From NCBI GenBank assembly GCA_025765595.1, contig JAIVFH010000058.1:160742-224741 (forward strand): DNA of 64,000 bases. The letters run 5' to 3'. The stretch is from Obelidium mucronatum. Lineage: Eukaryota > Chytridiomycota > Chytridiomycetes > Chytridiales > Chytriomycetaceae. Positions 35,183 to 46,500 of the stretch are shown here, piece by piece. The notes under the pieces are model-generated. The model made no database searches. It was given only the letters and a program-made list of their open reading frames with translations, and was not told the DNA's origin. Position numbers and translations under genes: made by a program. Each line of letters begins with the position of its first letter. Positions within the stretch are counted from its first letter, which is position 1.

Positions 35183-38100
35183 ATGAAAATCCTACTTCTG
35201 CTACAAGTTCTTTTCGTTCAGGCAACCCTTGCTGCCGTACTCATTACAAAAGAGTGCACAAATACTTCGGTGATTGTTCCAGCCGATTTCTTATTTTTAC
35301 TCGATGGTAGTTCGAGCATGTGCGCGTACAATTTGCAGATTTCAAGCAGCTTGAGGCGGTTTGTCTCTGGTCTTGATGGAACCAATATTGATGCAAGATA
35401 TGCTGTTGTTGCTTTCGGTGGTCTTCCAAGTGTCCTGGTTCCCTTCACGGTAGATATTCCCCAAAAAAAACTTGTTTTGGGTGAATATCACTGATCACGC
35501 TTTTTTGTTTGATTGGTTTTCGAATCGCAAAAAAAAAGTCAATATCTGATGACGCGAATACCGCGTTAGCCAAAGTTGGATGTTCGAGAGATGGGTGGGA
35601 GGCAGGCCTCGAGGCGTTAAGAATGACTTTGCAGCCGAATAATGGGACAGATATGGATCGGTCAAATTGCATTGCTCCATACACTGGAAGAAACTGCATA
35701 ATCAACTGGAGACCTGGAGCGCAGAAGCATATTATTATGGCAACGGATGAAGACTCTGATATCCCAATTTTGAATTCATATTTGATGCCGGGTCAAAGTG
35801 ATGCATTTTGTCCAAGCGGGTATGCTTTTGGATGTGGGCAGATGGCGATTGAACCACCGTTTACTCCGAGCTATTTTTGGAAAGATGGACTTAATTGGAA
35901 CTATTTTCGGTTTGTTGTTGTTAATGCGAATTTATTTTATTTAAGTCGATTTGTTGATCTTTGGATTTAAACCGAACCACAGAAATTCATCAGAATCCCT
36001 TGTTCTAGCGCAACCATACTATGAAGAGATCAAATTAACCGCGAAATTGATCATAAATAGTGGCGTGTCTTTGTCTCTACTAATGAAAAGCGACTTTAAC
36101 GCAAACTTGAATGGACCGCAATCGACTTATAATTCCTTCAACAAGTTCTTTAATAGAATGGAGACAAATAAATCGAATATCGGGTACGGACACACAGCAA
36201 TAGCGCAGTACGGGGATCCACATTTACAAGTTCAGGATTCTGTTTTTGGCAACTTTGATCCAGAAGCAACACTTGAAAACTTGCGCAAAAGCGGGATCGC
36301 TTCTTCGCTTCAAGGGTCGGTACTTGCTAATGGAGGGATTATGCGCGTTTACCAAATTCAACAACTTGTGGATCCAATCACGGGGCCAGAAATTTTGAAT
36401 CACGTATATAATGCAATTGAAACTCTTATACAGAACTGCACTTATTCAAACGCTTCAGCGGTACCGATAACGGCGGCTTCAACAACTGCTTCAACCACAA
36501 GTACTTCCTCAACAGGTACAACTACAAGTACGACTGACACCACTTCAACTTCAACAACATCTTCGACTGAGACAAGTACATCGTCAACTACGACATCAAC
36601 TGAAACAACCAGCACTTCGACCACTACTTCAACAGACACAACAACTACGGAAACAACGAGTACTTCTTCGACGACGACAACTGAAACAACAAGCACGTCT
36701 TCCACGACAACTGAAACAACAAGTACCAGCACAACGGAAACAACGAGTACTTCATCAACGACAACAGATACAACGAGCACCAGCACAACCGAAACAACTA
36801 CTTCAACTACTTCAACTAGTACAGAAACATCAACCACAAGTAGCACAACAACATCAGCAACAACAACAACTGAGACATCAACGACATCCACATCCACAGA
36901 AACGAGTTCAACGACTACCACCTCATCAACCAGTACAGAAACTAGCAGTACAAGCACTACTACGACATCCACGACAGAAACAAGTACCACTACTTCATCA
37001 ACGACGAGCGTTACAAGCACATCGAGCACGACAACAACATCAGAAACAGAAACTACATCCACGACAACATCATCATCAACCACATGTACAACCACTTCAT
37101 CAACTAGCACAGAAACGACATCCAGTACTACAACTACAGGCACAACGTCCACATCGAGTACTTCGACAAGTACTACCACTAGTACACCTACTACTACGAC
37201 CACTACTGATACAACTTCCACAAGCACCACAACTTCAACAGCAACGTCAACAACATCAACGTCCTTAACGTCAACAACAAGTACAACAACTAGCAGTAGT
37301 ACGTCCACGACAAAAACTACAAGCAGTAGTACGCCGAGTACTACAACAACTGAGACGGAAACATCCTCAACAACGACAACGACAACAGCATCAACAACAA
37401 CAACGACGGCAACCACAAGCACAACCACACTGACAACAAAAACAACAGCAACTGCCACTACTACATCAACGACAGCAACATCGACTACAACAACCTTAAC
37501 TTCAACTTATATTGCTACTCAAGGCCAGGAGACAACTAGAACTATCACGTTCAGTGCAGTATCGCAATATAACAGAAGGTCAAGCGCTGATGGTTTGACT
37601 TTTTCAACCGCATCTATTACTACTCCAGGAGCCACAACAACTTTTTGGACAAGCAAATCGTCAACAATGCCCGCCACATCAGCAACTAGATTGCTAAGCT
37701 CATCCTCATCTCCCACATCCCCAGAAATCAGAGCCAAAGCCTCAAACAATGATTTCATAGTTTCATCTGCGACTACTACCACTAGTACTGGTACTACACT
37801 TGCAAATGAATTTTTGATTGAAAGTCTTTTGACGGGTTCCCTTACATTTGGTGTCACAAGCTTGCCTCACGGTGGCGAGTTTATCTCCAGTCCCACTTAT
37901 AGCTCTACAACAGTTGGAATGAGTAGTGATACTACTACCACTGTAATAGATGCATCTGTGTTGGAAATATCAACTTCCCTTGTTGAATCGATGGGGAGGG
38001 ATGGCATTCCGGTGAACTTTTCATCCACACAAATGTCTACTTCAACATCGACAGCATCTGATACGTCGACGACTTCTTCTACAACTTCTTTTACTAGCGC

Positions 38101-38214
38101 TTCAATTGCTACTACTACCATCGCCACCAGCACCACCGGCACTACTACTACTGCTACTACTGCAACTACTACCACCAGCATCAGCACCACAAGCACCACA
38201 AGCACCAGCAGTAT

Positions 38215-38296
<82 letters not shown>

Positions 38297-38703
38297 GGTG
38301 CTACTACTAGTACTACTGGCGCTACTTCTCCTTCTTCACAGTCGCAAACGTCAAGGTTTTCTTTTTTTTCTTCTTCAACAACAACTGCATGGTCATTGTC
38401 GTCAATGTCAACATCAACATCAACTTCAACATCAACATATTCATCCTCTTCAACAACGACTACATCACCATCATCTTCAACATCATCGACATCAACCTCG
38501 ACATCATCGACATCAACCTTGATAGAAACGTCGGCAACAACAACTTCCACAGCTACCTCGGCAACAGCAACTTTGCCAACGATATCATCAATGGAACAAA
38601 ACAATATCGAGGTCGCTTATAACTCTTATGTATCTACCAGTGTAACTAGTAAAGTAAGTTTCGGAATATTTTATTATGGATTTTGTTTTTTATGACGAAC
38701 ACC

Positions 38704-38734
<31 letters not shown>

Positions 38735-39174
38735 AAAAAAATACATAGAATCCCACGAAAAGTACCAAAAGCAGAAAAACTCCTTCAGGATCAATTGATA
38801 AAAGTTCCAAAACAGCAGCTATCCCCTTGTCCACTGAGTCCTTGTTGGCTAATTTTGCAAACACCGAGGCCGCACCAAACGACCAACTCAATAACGAAAA
38901 AGAATCTGAAACAGCCCCCAAAACTACATCAAGTACAAGTATTAGCTCAGTGGTCGGTGGCTTGGCGGCTGTTGGCGCAGCCGCTGGCTTGTTTATGTAT
39001 CGAAGGAAATCTCTTGACGCTTCTATGGTGGACGTTCATCAATCAGAAGATTTAATGGTGAAAGCAGCACACAATCCGCTTTTTACCCCACAGATGCTGG
39101 CACACGAGAATCCATTGTATCAGCCTCCAGACCACAATATTGACATAGAATTGGAGGATTGGAGTGGGAGATGA
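35183..39174 (+). CDS. vWA-domain, Thr/Ser-stalk, single-pass membrane protein with NPxF/Y tail, copy 1 (1244 aa)
   Basis: Exons: 35183-35449, 35539-35909, 35983-38653, 38749-39174. A signal peptide (MKILLLLQVLFVQATLA) leads to a von Willebrand A domain (about 32-235): PADFLFLLDGSSSMC gives the MIDAS DxSxS (D41, S43, S45), and MATDEDSDIPIL supplies a later acidic loop. A Cys-containing extracellular region ends near NCTYSN. About 740 residues of Thr/Ser (with one poly-Thr run from an ACT microsatellite) form a mucin-like stalk, likely O-glycosylated. One transmembrane helix (about 1168-1187, SSVVGGLAAVGAAAGLFMY) is followed by RRKS and a tail with NPLF and NPLY. NPxY/F motifs recruit PTB domains such as talin in integrin-beta and Dictyostelium Sib proteins. 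Adhesion/receptor role is inferred. Last intron has 23 C then 17 A. Confidence 0.82.
38215..38296 (+). repeat. ACT trinucleotide microsatellite in the stalk of vWA protein 1
   Basis: An uninterrupted run of about 27 ACT triplets encodes poly-threonine. It is in frame with the surrounding Thr/Ser coding sequence and likely varies in length between strains. Confidence 0.9.
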
Positions 39175-39338
39175 CTGTGACGAAAAATAAAAATGGGATT
39201 CAAACAAACGAAATAAATCAAATTGCGCACAATTAAATATGGTGATCGATTTTTTTTTTTTTTTTGAGTTCCGTCGCTCACTCGGCGCTTTGATTATTTT
39301 TTGACAAACTGGAGAATTCTTAAAATCCCTCTGAACAG

Positions 39339-40453
39339 ATGCCGAGTCTTCTTCTCAGGGTCCTTTATCTATCCCACCTAGCCGTAGCAAGCTACATAAC
39401 CGTATGCTCGAATCAAACGCAATCCGTTCCAGCTGATTTTCTCTTTCTAATTGATGGATCCGGGAGTATGTGTGGCTACAACACCCAAATGTAACTGGCT
39501 GGTTTGGGACGCGTTCCAGGAATAGTAATCGATTATTTGAATCCAGCGCCTCCACATTGTCCTTATTTGTGGATCAAATCAATGCAAAGAATATAAGTGC
39601 GAGATTTGCTGTTGTGGGGTTTGGGGGCCTTCCGAGTATTCTCCTCCCGTTCACTGTCAGTATCTGTACTTCCCTATGGCATCAATCAAGCATGAATGAT
39701 CAAACTAATGAAAAAACCGACTATTTTCATTCATAGTCCAGTGCCGGCGACGCGAAGGCAGCACTCCAACGAGTTGGCTGCAAGCGATCAGGTTGGGAAG
39801 CCGGCCTCGAGGCTGTTCGAATGACCTTACAAGCAAACAACGGCACTGACATGAACAAATCATGTGTAAGTCCATACAGTGGTGTTGGGTGTACCGTTAG
39901 CTGGCGATCAGAAGCCCAAAGACAGATAATTATGGCCACAGATGAGGATTCCGATATTCCCTTCTTAAAGTAAGCACATTATAACATTGGCGGTTCAATA
40001 GTAATTCTAATTTTTTTGCTATAGTTCATATATGATGCCCAACCAAGGCAATGGGTTGTGTCCTAGTGGGTACACATGGGGTTGTTCAGGTTCCAATATT
40101 GAACCACCTTTTCAACCCAGAATATTCTGGAATCAGAATTACTACAGGTTCCTTTTCGTTTTATACTTTGTATCGCATCTAACCCGCTAAATTCAGAAAT
40201 TCGTCACAACCACTAGTTTTGGAAGAGGCATACACTTTGGAAATTCTAGTGACTGCCAATCTGATTATCTCAACAAACACATCCATATCTCTCTTGATGA
40301 AATCGGATTTCAATGCAAATACTGCTGGTCCACAATCAACGTATGATTCGAATAATGCGTGGTTCACTGCGAATGCCCCAAATCAGTCTGACGTCAATCA
40401 TGCGCACACCGCAATCGTACAGGTGCATAGTGATTTGACTTCATTTTTTTATC

Positions 40454-40500
<47 letters not shown>

Positions 40501-43500
40501 GTTTTTTGTAGTATGGCGATCCAAACCTTCAGTCCCAATCAGCTACTTTCGATAACTTCAACCCTTCAGAAACACTTCAAATCTTGAATGAGAATCTCTT
40601 GGGATCATCTTTGCAAGCTCAAGTTCTTTCCAAAGGGGGATCAATGCGAGTGTATCGTATACAGGATATCATTGCACCAACTACAGGGCCTAGCATTTTA
40701 CAGAACATGTACGTGGAGATAACGAATTTGGTTTTGAACTGCGTGAGCGTTTTCGTCACAGACAGCACAGTAAGTGGATCTTCCTTTTGAAAGCAAGGTA
40801 ACAAGATATGTTATCAACAGTCGACTACTTCCACTACCACCGAGACTACTTCCACTAGCACCACAGAATCGACATCAACGTCAACATCGACCTCGACCAC
40901 AACTACTTCCACAAGCACCAGTACAACATCTACATCATTGACTACAACGACAACCACATCGACATCATCAACAAGTACAACGTCAACTTCGAGTACCTCG
41001 ACATCGACTTCAAGTTCAACGACGTCGTCCACAAGCAGTAGCAGTACATCTTCCACAAGTACAGTAACAACCAGCACATCTACCACGACATCTTCAACTT
41101 CATCTTCCACAACCACTTCTACAACCACCAGTACAACAACCTCATCTTCAACTTCTAGTACATCTACGACATCCACAAGCACAGAGACAACAACCACGTC
41201 CACGTCGTCTACATCGACTTCCACGACATCGACAAGCACGGAGACAACAACCACATCCACGTCGTCTACATCGACTTCTACGACATCGACAAGCACCGAG
41301 ACAACAACCAGTACAACAACCTCATCTTCAACTTCTAGTACATCCACGACATCCACAAGCACAGAGACAACAACCACGTCCACGTCGTCTACATCGACTT
41401 CCACGACATCGACAAGCACGGAGACAACAACCACATCCACGTCGTCTACATCGACTTCTACGACATCGACAAGCACCGAGACAACAACCAGTACAACAAC
41501 CTCATCTTCAACTTCTAGTACATCCACGACATCCACAAGCACAGAGACAACAACCACGTCCACGTCGTCTACATCGACTTCCACGACATCGACAAGCACC
41601 GAGACAACAACCACATCCACGTCGTCTACATCGACTTCCACGACATCGACAAGCACCGAGACAACAACCACATCCACGTCGTCTACATCGACTTCCACGA
41701 CATCGACAAGCACCGAGACAACAACCACGTCCACGTCGTCTACATCGACTTCTACGACATCGACAAGCACCGATGACAACAACCACAACCACTTTGACTT
41801 CCACAACATCTACAGAGACAACAACGACATACACTTCCAGCACTTCCACTACATCATTGACAACCACATCTACGTCATCCAAGTCATCGACCACTTCGTC
41901 AACTTCCACAACATCTACTAACACGGAGACAACAACAACGACAACTTCGTCCACGTCAACTTCGACCACTACATCTACAAGCACAGAAACGACAACCACG
42001 TCTACCTCATCTACTTCCAGCACATCGACAAGTACAAAGACAACCACATCCACGTTGTCGACCAGTTCGTCAACTTCCACTACATCGACAAGCACATCCA
42101 CACAAACGACAACAACGTCAACTTCATCCACTTCTAGTACTTTCAGCATATCCACAAGTACAAAAACAACAACCACGACAACCTCAACATCGACAAGTAC
42201 AAAAACCGCATTTGCCTTAATAAGCTCTTCAACATCAACTAAAGGGACTGCAACTGCAACCACAATTACATCGGCAAGAACATCAAGAAGTTCGACGACT
42301 TCTAGTACTTTCACAACATCTACAAGTACATACACGACAACATCGCTTGCAACATCTTCAACTTCCTCTACATCGTCAACAACTTCAACAAACTCTTCAC
42401 CAAATAACGCTTTCATGACATCTATGGCTTCAAAGATCTCTACGCCTTCGATACTGTCGACAACATCATCAACTGCCACTACTTCTAGTACTTCCACAAA
42501 CACACAAACAACATCCACATCCACATCAACATCAACGTTTTCAACTTCTTCAAGTACAACAAAAGGCACTTCTTCAACATCAAGCACGTCAACTTCCACA
42601 ACTACCAGCACGAGGACATCAACTACAAGTTCTTCCACATCCACGTCAAGTACGTCTTCAAGGACGACTTCAACTTCAAAAACATCAACGATCGCTACCA
42701 CAAGGACCACTTTTACGCGAAGTACGACGCCTCTATCAACAACTTCTTCCTCGACCACAGCAACATCGTCAACATCCACGGCAACTACAAGCACGTCATC
42801 AACTAGCACTTCAACTACTGATACAACCTCAACCTCAACAGCAACTACAGTCACATCATCCACTAGCACCTCAACGACTTATACAACCTCAACTTCAACT
42901 AGCACATCCACTACAACTGAAACAACGTCAAGTACCACTACCTCAATCACCACCGCAACTACCACCACCACCACCACCACCAGTACAACTACTAAAACCA
43001 CCACCACTTCAACAAAAGCAACATCCTCCTCTACGACGACATATCAGATGGTTACATTTACAACTGACTTCCTTAATAGCTTTACGTCAGCTCTGTCCGT
43101 TGAATCAACAAGTTCACAAACCACGACGACAGGTTCAGGCCTCATCAAGTTCGGAGTTACTGATGGACTGGAGACCCCAACGGCAACTCCCAGCCCCTCG
43201 GATGCCACTACCCCATCTCCGAAAACTACCATTATCGGTTCTGTAGTGGGAGGTTTGGCAGCAGTTGGAGCGGCTGCAGGATTATTTATGTACAGTAGGA
43301 AGAGCCTTGGTGCATCTATGATGGATGTTAATCAATCCGATGCTATGCTGGTATTTTTTTTTTTTTTTTTTTTTTTTTTATTTTTTTTTTTTTTTTGGTT
43401 TTCGAAGTTTAAATAACAGCTTTTTGCAGGGTGTTGCTGACCAAAATCCATTATACAATGGACCATCAAATCTTCACGAAAATCCATTGTACGAACCATC

Positions 43501-43543
43501 GAATAATACAAACAATGTTGACGATGGGTGGGACAGATCATAG
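39339..43543 (+). CDS. vWA-domain, Thr/Ser-stalk membrane protein with NPxY tail, copy 2 (frameshifted in the stalk)
   Basis: Tandem paralog of copy 1. Exons: 39339-39490, 39547-39655, 39737-39969, 40025-40147, 40197-40422, 40512-40769, 40821-43350, 43430-43543. Signal peptide-like MPSLLLRVLYLSHLAVAS; vWA with LFLIDGSGSMC (MIDAS D39, S41, S43) and MATDEDSDIPFL; SDFNAN..GPQSTY and MRVYRIQ..TGPSIL as in copy 1. Exon 7 is a Thr/Ser repeat stalk. Near 41773 a single extra T (ACCGATGAC where sister repeats have ACCGAGAC) shifts the frame; the shifted frame stays open to the end and restores the conserved transmembrane helix VVGGLAAVGAAAGLFMY and a tail with two NPLY motifs. It has four more introns in the vWA half than copy 1. 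Sequencing error, recent lesion or slippage are all possible. Confidence 0.75.
41158..41775 (+). repeat. 180-bp higher-order tandem repeat built of 57-bp units
   Basis: Bases 41161-41340 and 41341-41520 are nearly identical, and 41521 begins a third copy that breaks into successive 57-bp units up to 41771. Each 57-bp unit encodes a 19-residue Thr/Ser block with one Glu. Unit homogeneity indicates recent unequal crossing-over or slippage. Confidence 0.85.
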
Positions 43544-43578
43544 AAGCAGAAATCAAATCATTAAAGTTTATTTCGTTG

Positions 43579-46500
43579 TTACTTTGGTGCTTTAAACAAG
43601 CCACGTAACTTTGAACCCATACTTTGTTTTCTTGCAGTCGATGATATAGCGCTGTGCTGCTCGGAAACGGATGGATTCATAAGTGCCAAATTCATTGGCG
43701 ATAGAGGTGCCGTCAGTGGTGTCGGTTCCATCATTGATGATGACGCGGACGACAAGGAACCGGGAAACGTGTTGATTACAGTACCATACGACAAGGAGCC
43801 TCCATTGACAGATTGAGGAGTAGGTGGTGGAACAGCTTCGGCCGTTTTACGTGATATGAATGCAGAGGAAGGTGTTCTTCGAAGAGTTGCTTTCTCATCA
43901 ATCACAGATGCCGAGCTTTGGTGAATGGAATGAGGCGCAAGAGAAACTATAGTTGGCAAATCCAGCTTTCCGATCTCTTTTTCAAAGTTCTTGTAGAATA
44001 CTGACACCAAACTGTCATGAAGTGGCCGCATTTGTGGACCAATCAAACGCCCGTGAACCGCCAAACAACGATGCAAGACTTCAATTTGACTTTGTATCGA
44101 GGACGAGAGCATTTTGACATGCTGTGTCGGATAAGGACCAGCAGTCTCACTCAAAAAGGCTCTGCGATACATAGGAATGCCTCCATTTATCGGGGCATCG
44201 ATGGCTCCGTTCAAAGCCAAAGAAAATGTGTTGATGTTTTGGGATTCAACGCTTTCCGCCTGCTCAAACTGCTTCAAGAAACCATGCAGCTGACGAGTCT
44301 TAGTTTTCATGGCGATAATGGCATTCTCGATTGGTGAAAGTTGGATTGTAAAAGACTTGATCACTTGACTACGCTGCGAAAGACATGGAAAGGTGTCTGT
44401 CGTCAAGAAGAGCGTCTTTTCAGTCCACAGATCAATCAAATCTTTGGCAGGATCTGCCGTTGTTGTACTGAGAATAGATACACTATCTTCTTGTGCTCGA
44501 CGGAATGGGCGTGAGTAACTGAAAGCGTTGATTTCGTTGCTGGAGTAGTACGCCCTCACTGGCGCAGGAATCGAGTCCAAAACCACCGTTGCTTTGGATA
44601 TTGAACTCTCCGTATCGGGGTCCAAATCTGGTTCAATCAAGCACTTGATGTAGTTTGTATTCTCTGGCGTTAAAGCTACACTCTTGCGATGAGAAATGCC
44701 CGATAAGCTAACTAATGCGCTGTCAACACCATCATTGACCGAGTCGATCCCATCACCGATGCGAGTACTTGTTGCGATTTCAGAAAAACGCTCCGAGTCA
44801 TATTCCCAGTTATACCAAGCTGAGTTGATATCACCATCTGCCCACCGTTGGCGATCAATCTCTGGGTTGACTGAAGTTATCTGAATCCAACTTCCTTTTC
44901 CATTAATAATTTCATCGGTAGGGGGCGCATTAGACCGTAGCAATTGAGAGCCGACAAATTTGTTCAAGATGCTTTCACAGAATGAAGCCAGTTTTTCCCA
45001 TTCGCGACCCCTGGAATTCAAAAAAATCAATTTTGATAGCACAAATACTACAGAAATAAAGACTTACTTGTAAATAAATTGCTTTCCTTGCAAATAGCTC
45101 AAGTGTCCCCGCCCATAAAACCCAACTCGATAATAAGTTGGGAAATACCGTTCCTTATTCATGATGTTCTCAATTAAATCAGCTTGTTTTCGCAGAATAC
45201 GCGCATAGTTTCCATAATTGAACCACTTCTTTTCGTATTGTGCGCCAAGTTCGCAATATAAAACAATAGCCCGTTCCCAATTGCTGGTCAACTCGAGACC
45301 ATTGAGGCAAGACAGCCAAATTTGTTCTCTTCTTTCGAATGAGGAACTTCCGTGTGGGAAGCCATACTGCGGTAACGGGTCCAACTGCTCATCGTGAGAC
45401 CATGGTAGCAGATCACCATGGAGCTTCAGAGCTAACGCAGACTCAGCAGTATTACCAAGAGAAGAATGCAAATCTGACAACTTGTGGATGTATCGCACAT
45501 AAAGTCCTCTGCATATTAAAATCAGTATCACTCAAATTCAGGAATGTAATTGTTTACCTTCGGCCCATATCTCGAAAGAAATACATCAACTTGAGAGTCA
45601 TCCAAATGCGTTCATCGTTAAACCGGGCATCAGACGGAATGTCCCTCAGTGTTATGCAAATATCCATCACAGTATCAACGCTTTTCAGGAATCGCGTTCC
45701 ATTGGCGGCAAATGAGCTTATTGCCGCCATATTGGTGTTGATAGACGCTGTACTGGAGCTTGTCGGTCTCCGCCCACTATCCTCATCGGACTTTCCTGAA
45801 GCTGCAACAGCAGACGAAACAGCAGCAGCAGTGAAATATTTCCCCAACGCATCAACAAAAAAGCGGCGGAAAACCTGGTCCCCTTTCCCGTCAACAACAA
45901 TTAAGCCCTCCAAGCGGTCTATACATTCTGCTTCCAGAGAATTAAAATCTCCCTTCGTTTTACATTCAAGTTCAATAATACTAATGAAAAGAAATAAAAA
46001 TTTTTTTTTGTCCACATGACCAAAAAAACCGAAAAAAAACCAACACGTACCTAAACAGCAGCTCAATAGCAGCATACTTCAATCTTGGATGAGGACTCAT
46101 TGTCAACTCCAAAAAGGGTCCAAACAAACTACGAATGAATGTCATACTTCCTTTATCCACATCATCGGCCATAACAACATCTTTCCACGCGAATCTGAAA
46201 AGCTCCCCGGCTTCACCACGGACATCTGCATCCAAGCGATGAGCTAATCTCGATTGCTGCGGTTTGAAATATTCTGTCGCGATTGCACGAGAGTTCAAAA
46301 GCTGCAAGATGATACTAAAGTAGTCCAGCAAAAACAGCTGAACCTGTGCGCTCAGCGTTCCGTTCAGGGAGGAATGATGGAGCTTCAAATGGTCGTTTAC
46401 GACTCTCAGCAATTTGATTCCAACTTTGCTGATCATCATATTTGCACTTGCCCAATTGTCTGGAAATACTTCTCCCCGGAGGAGATTTTGCATGACAATG

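Noticed and set aside
38215..38296. CRISPR-like or other spaced array in the repeat-rich 36-43 kb region
   Set aside because: The repeats are in-frame coding microsatellites without spacers in a eukaryotic gene.
36442..42869. Long Val/Asp/Glu-rich open frames antisense to both Thr/Ser stalks (36442-37458, 37897-38604, 40814-41809, 41508-42869)
   Set aside because: They are the reverse complement of ACA/ACT/ACG/TCA repeats, which cannot easily form stops; no start context or domain, and the sense strand has the conserved receptor.
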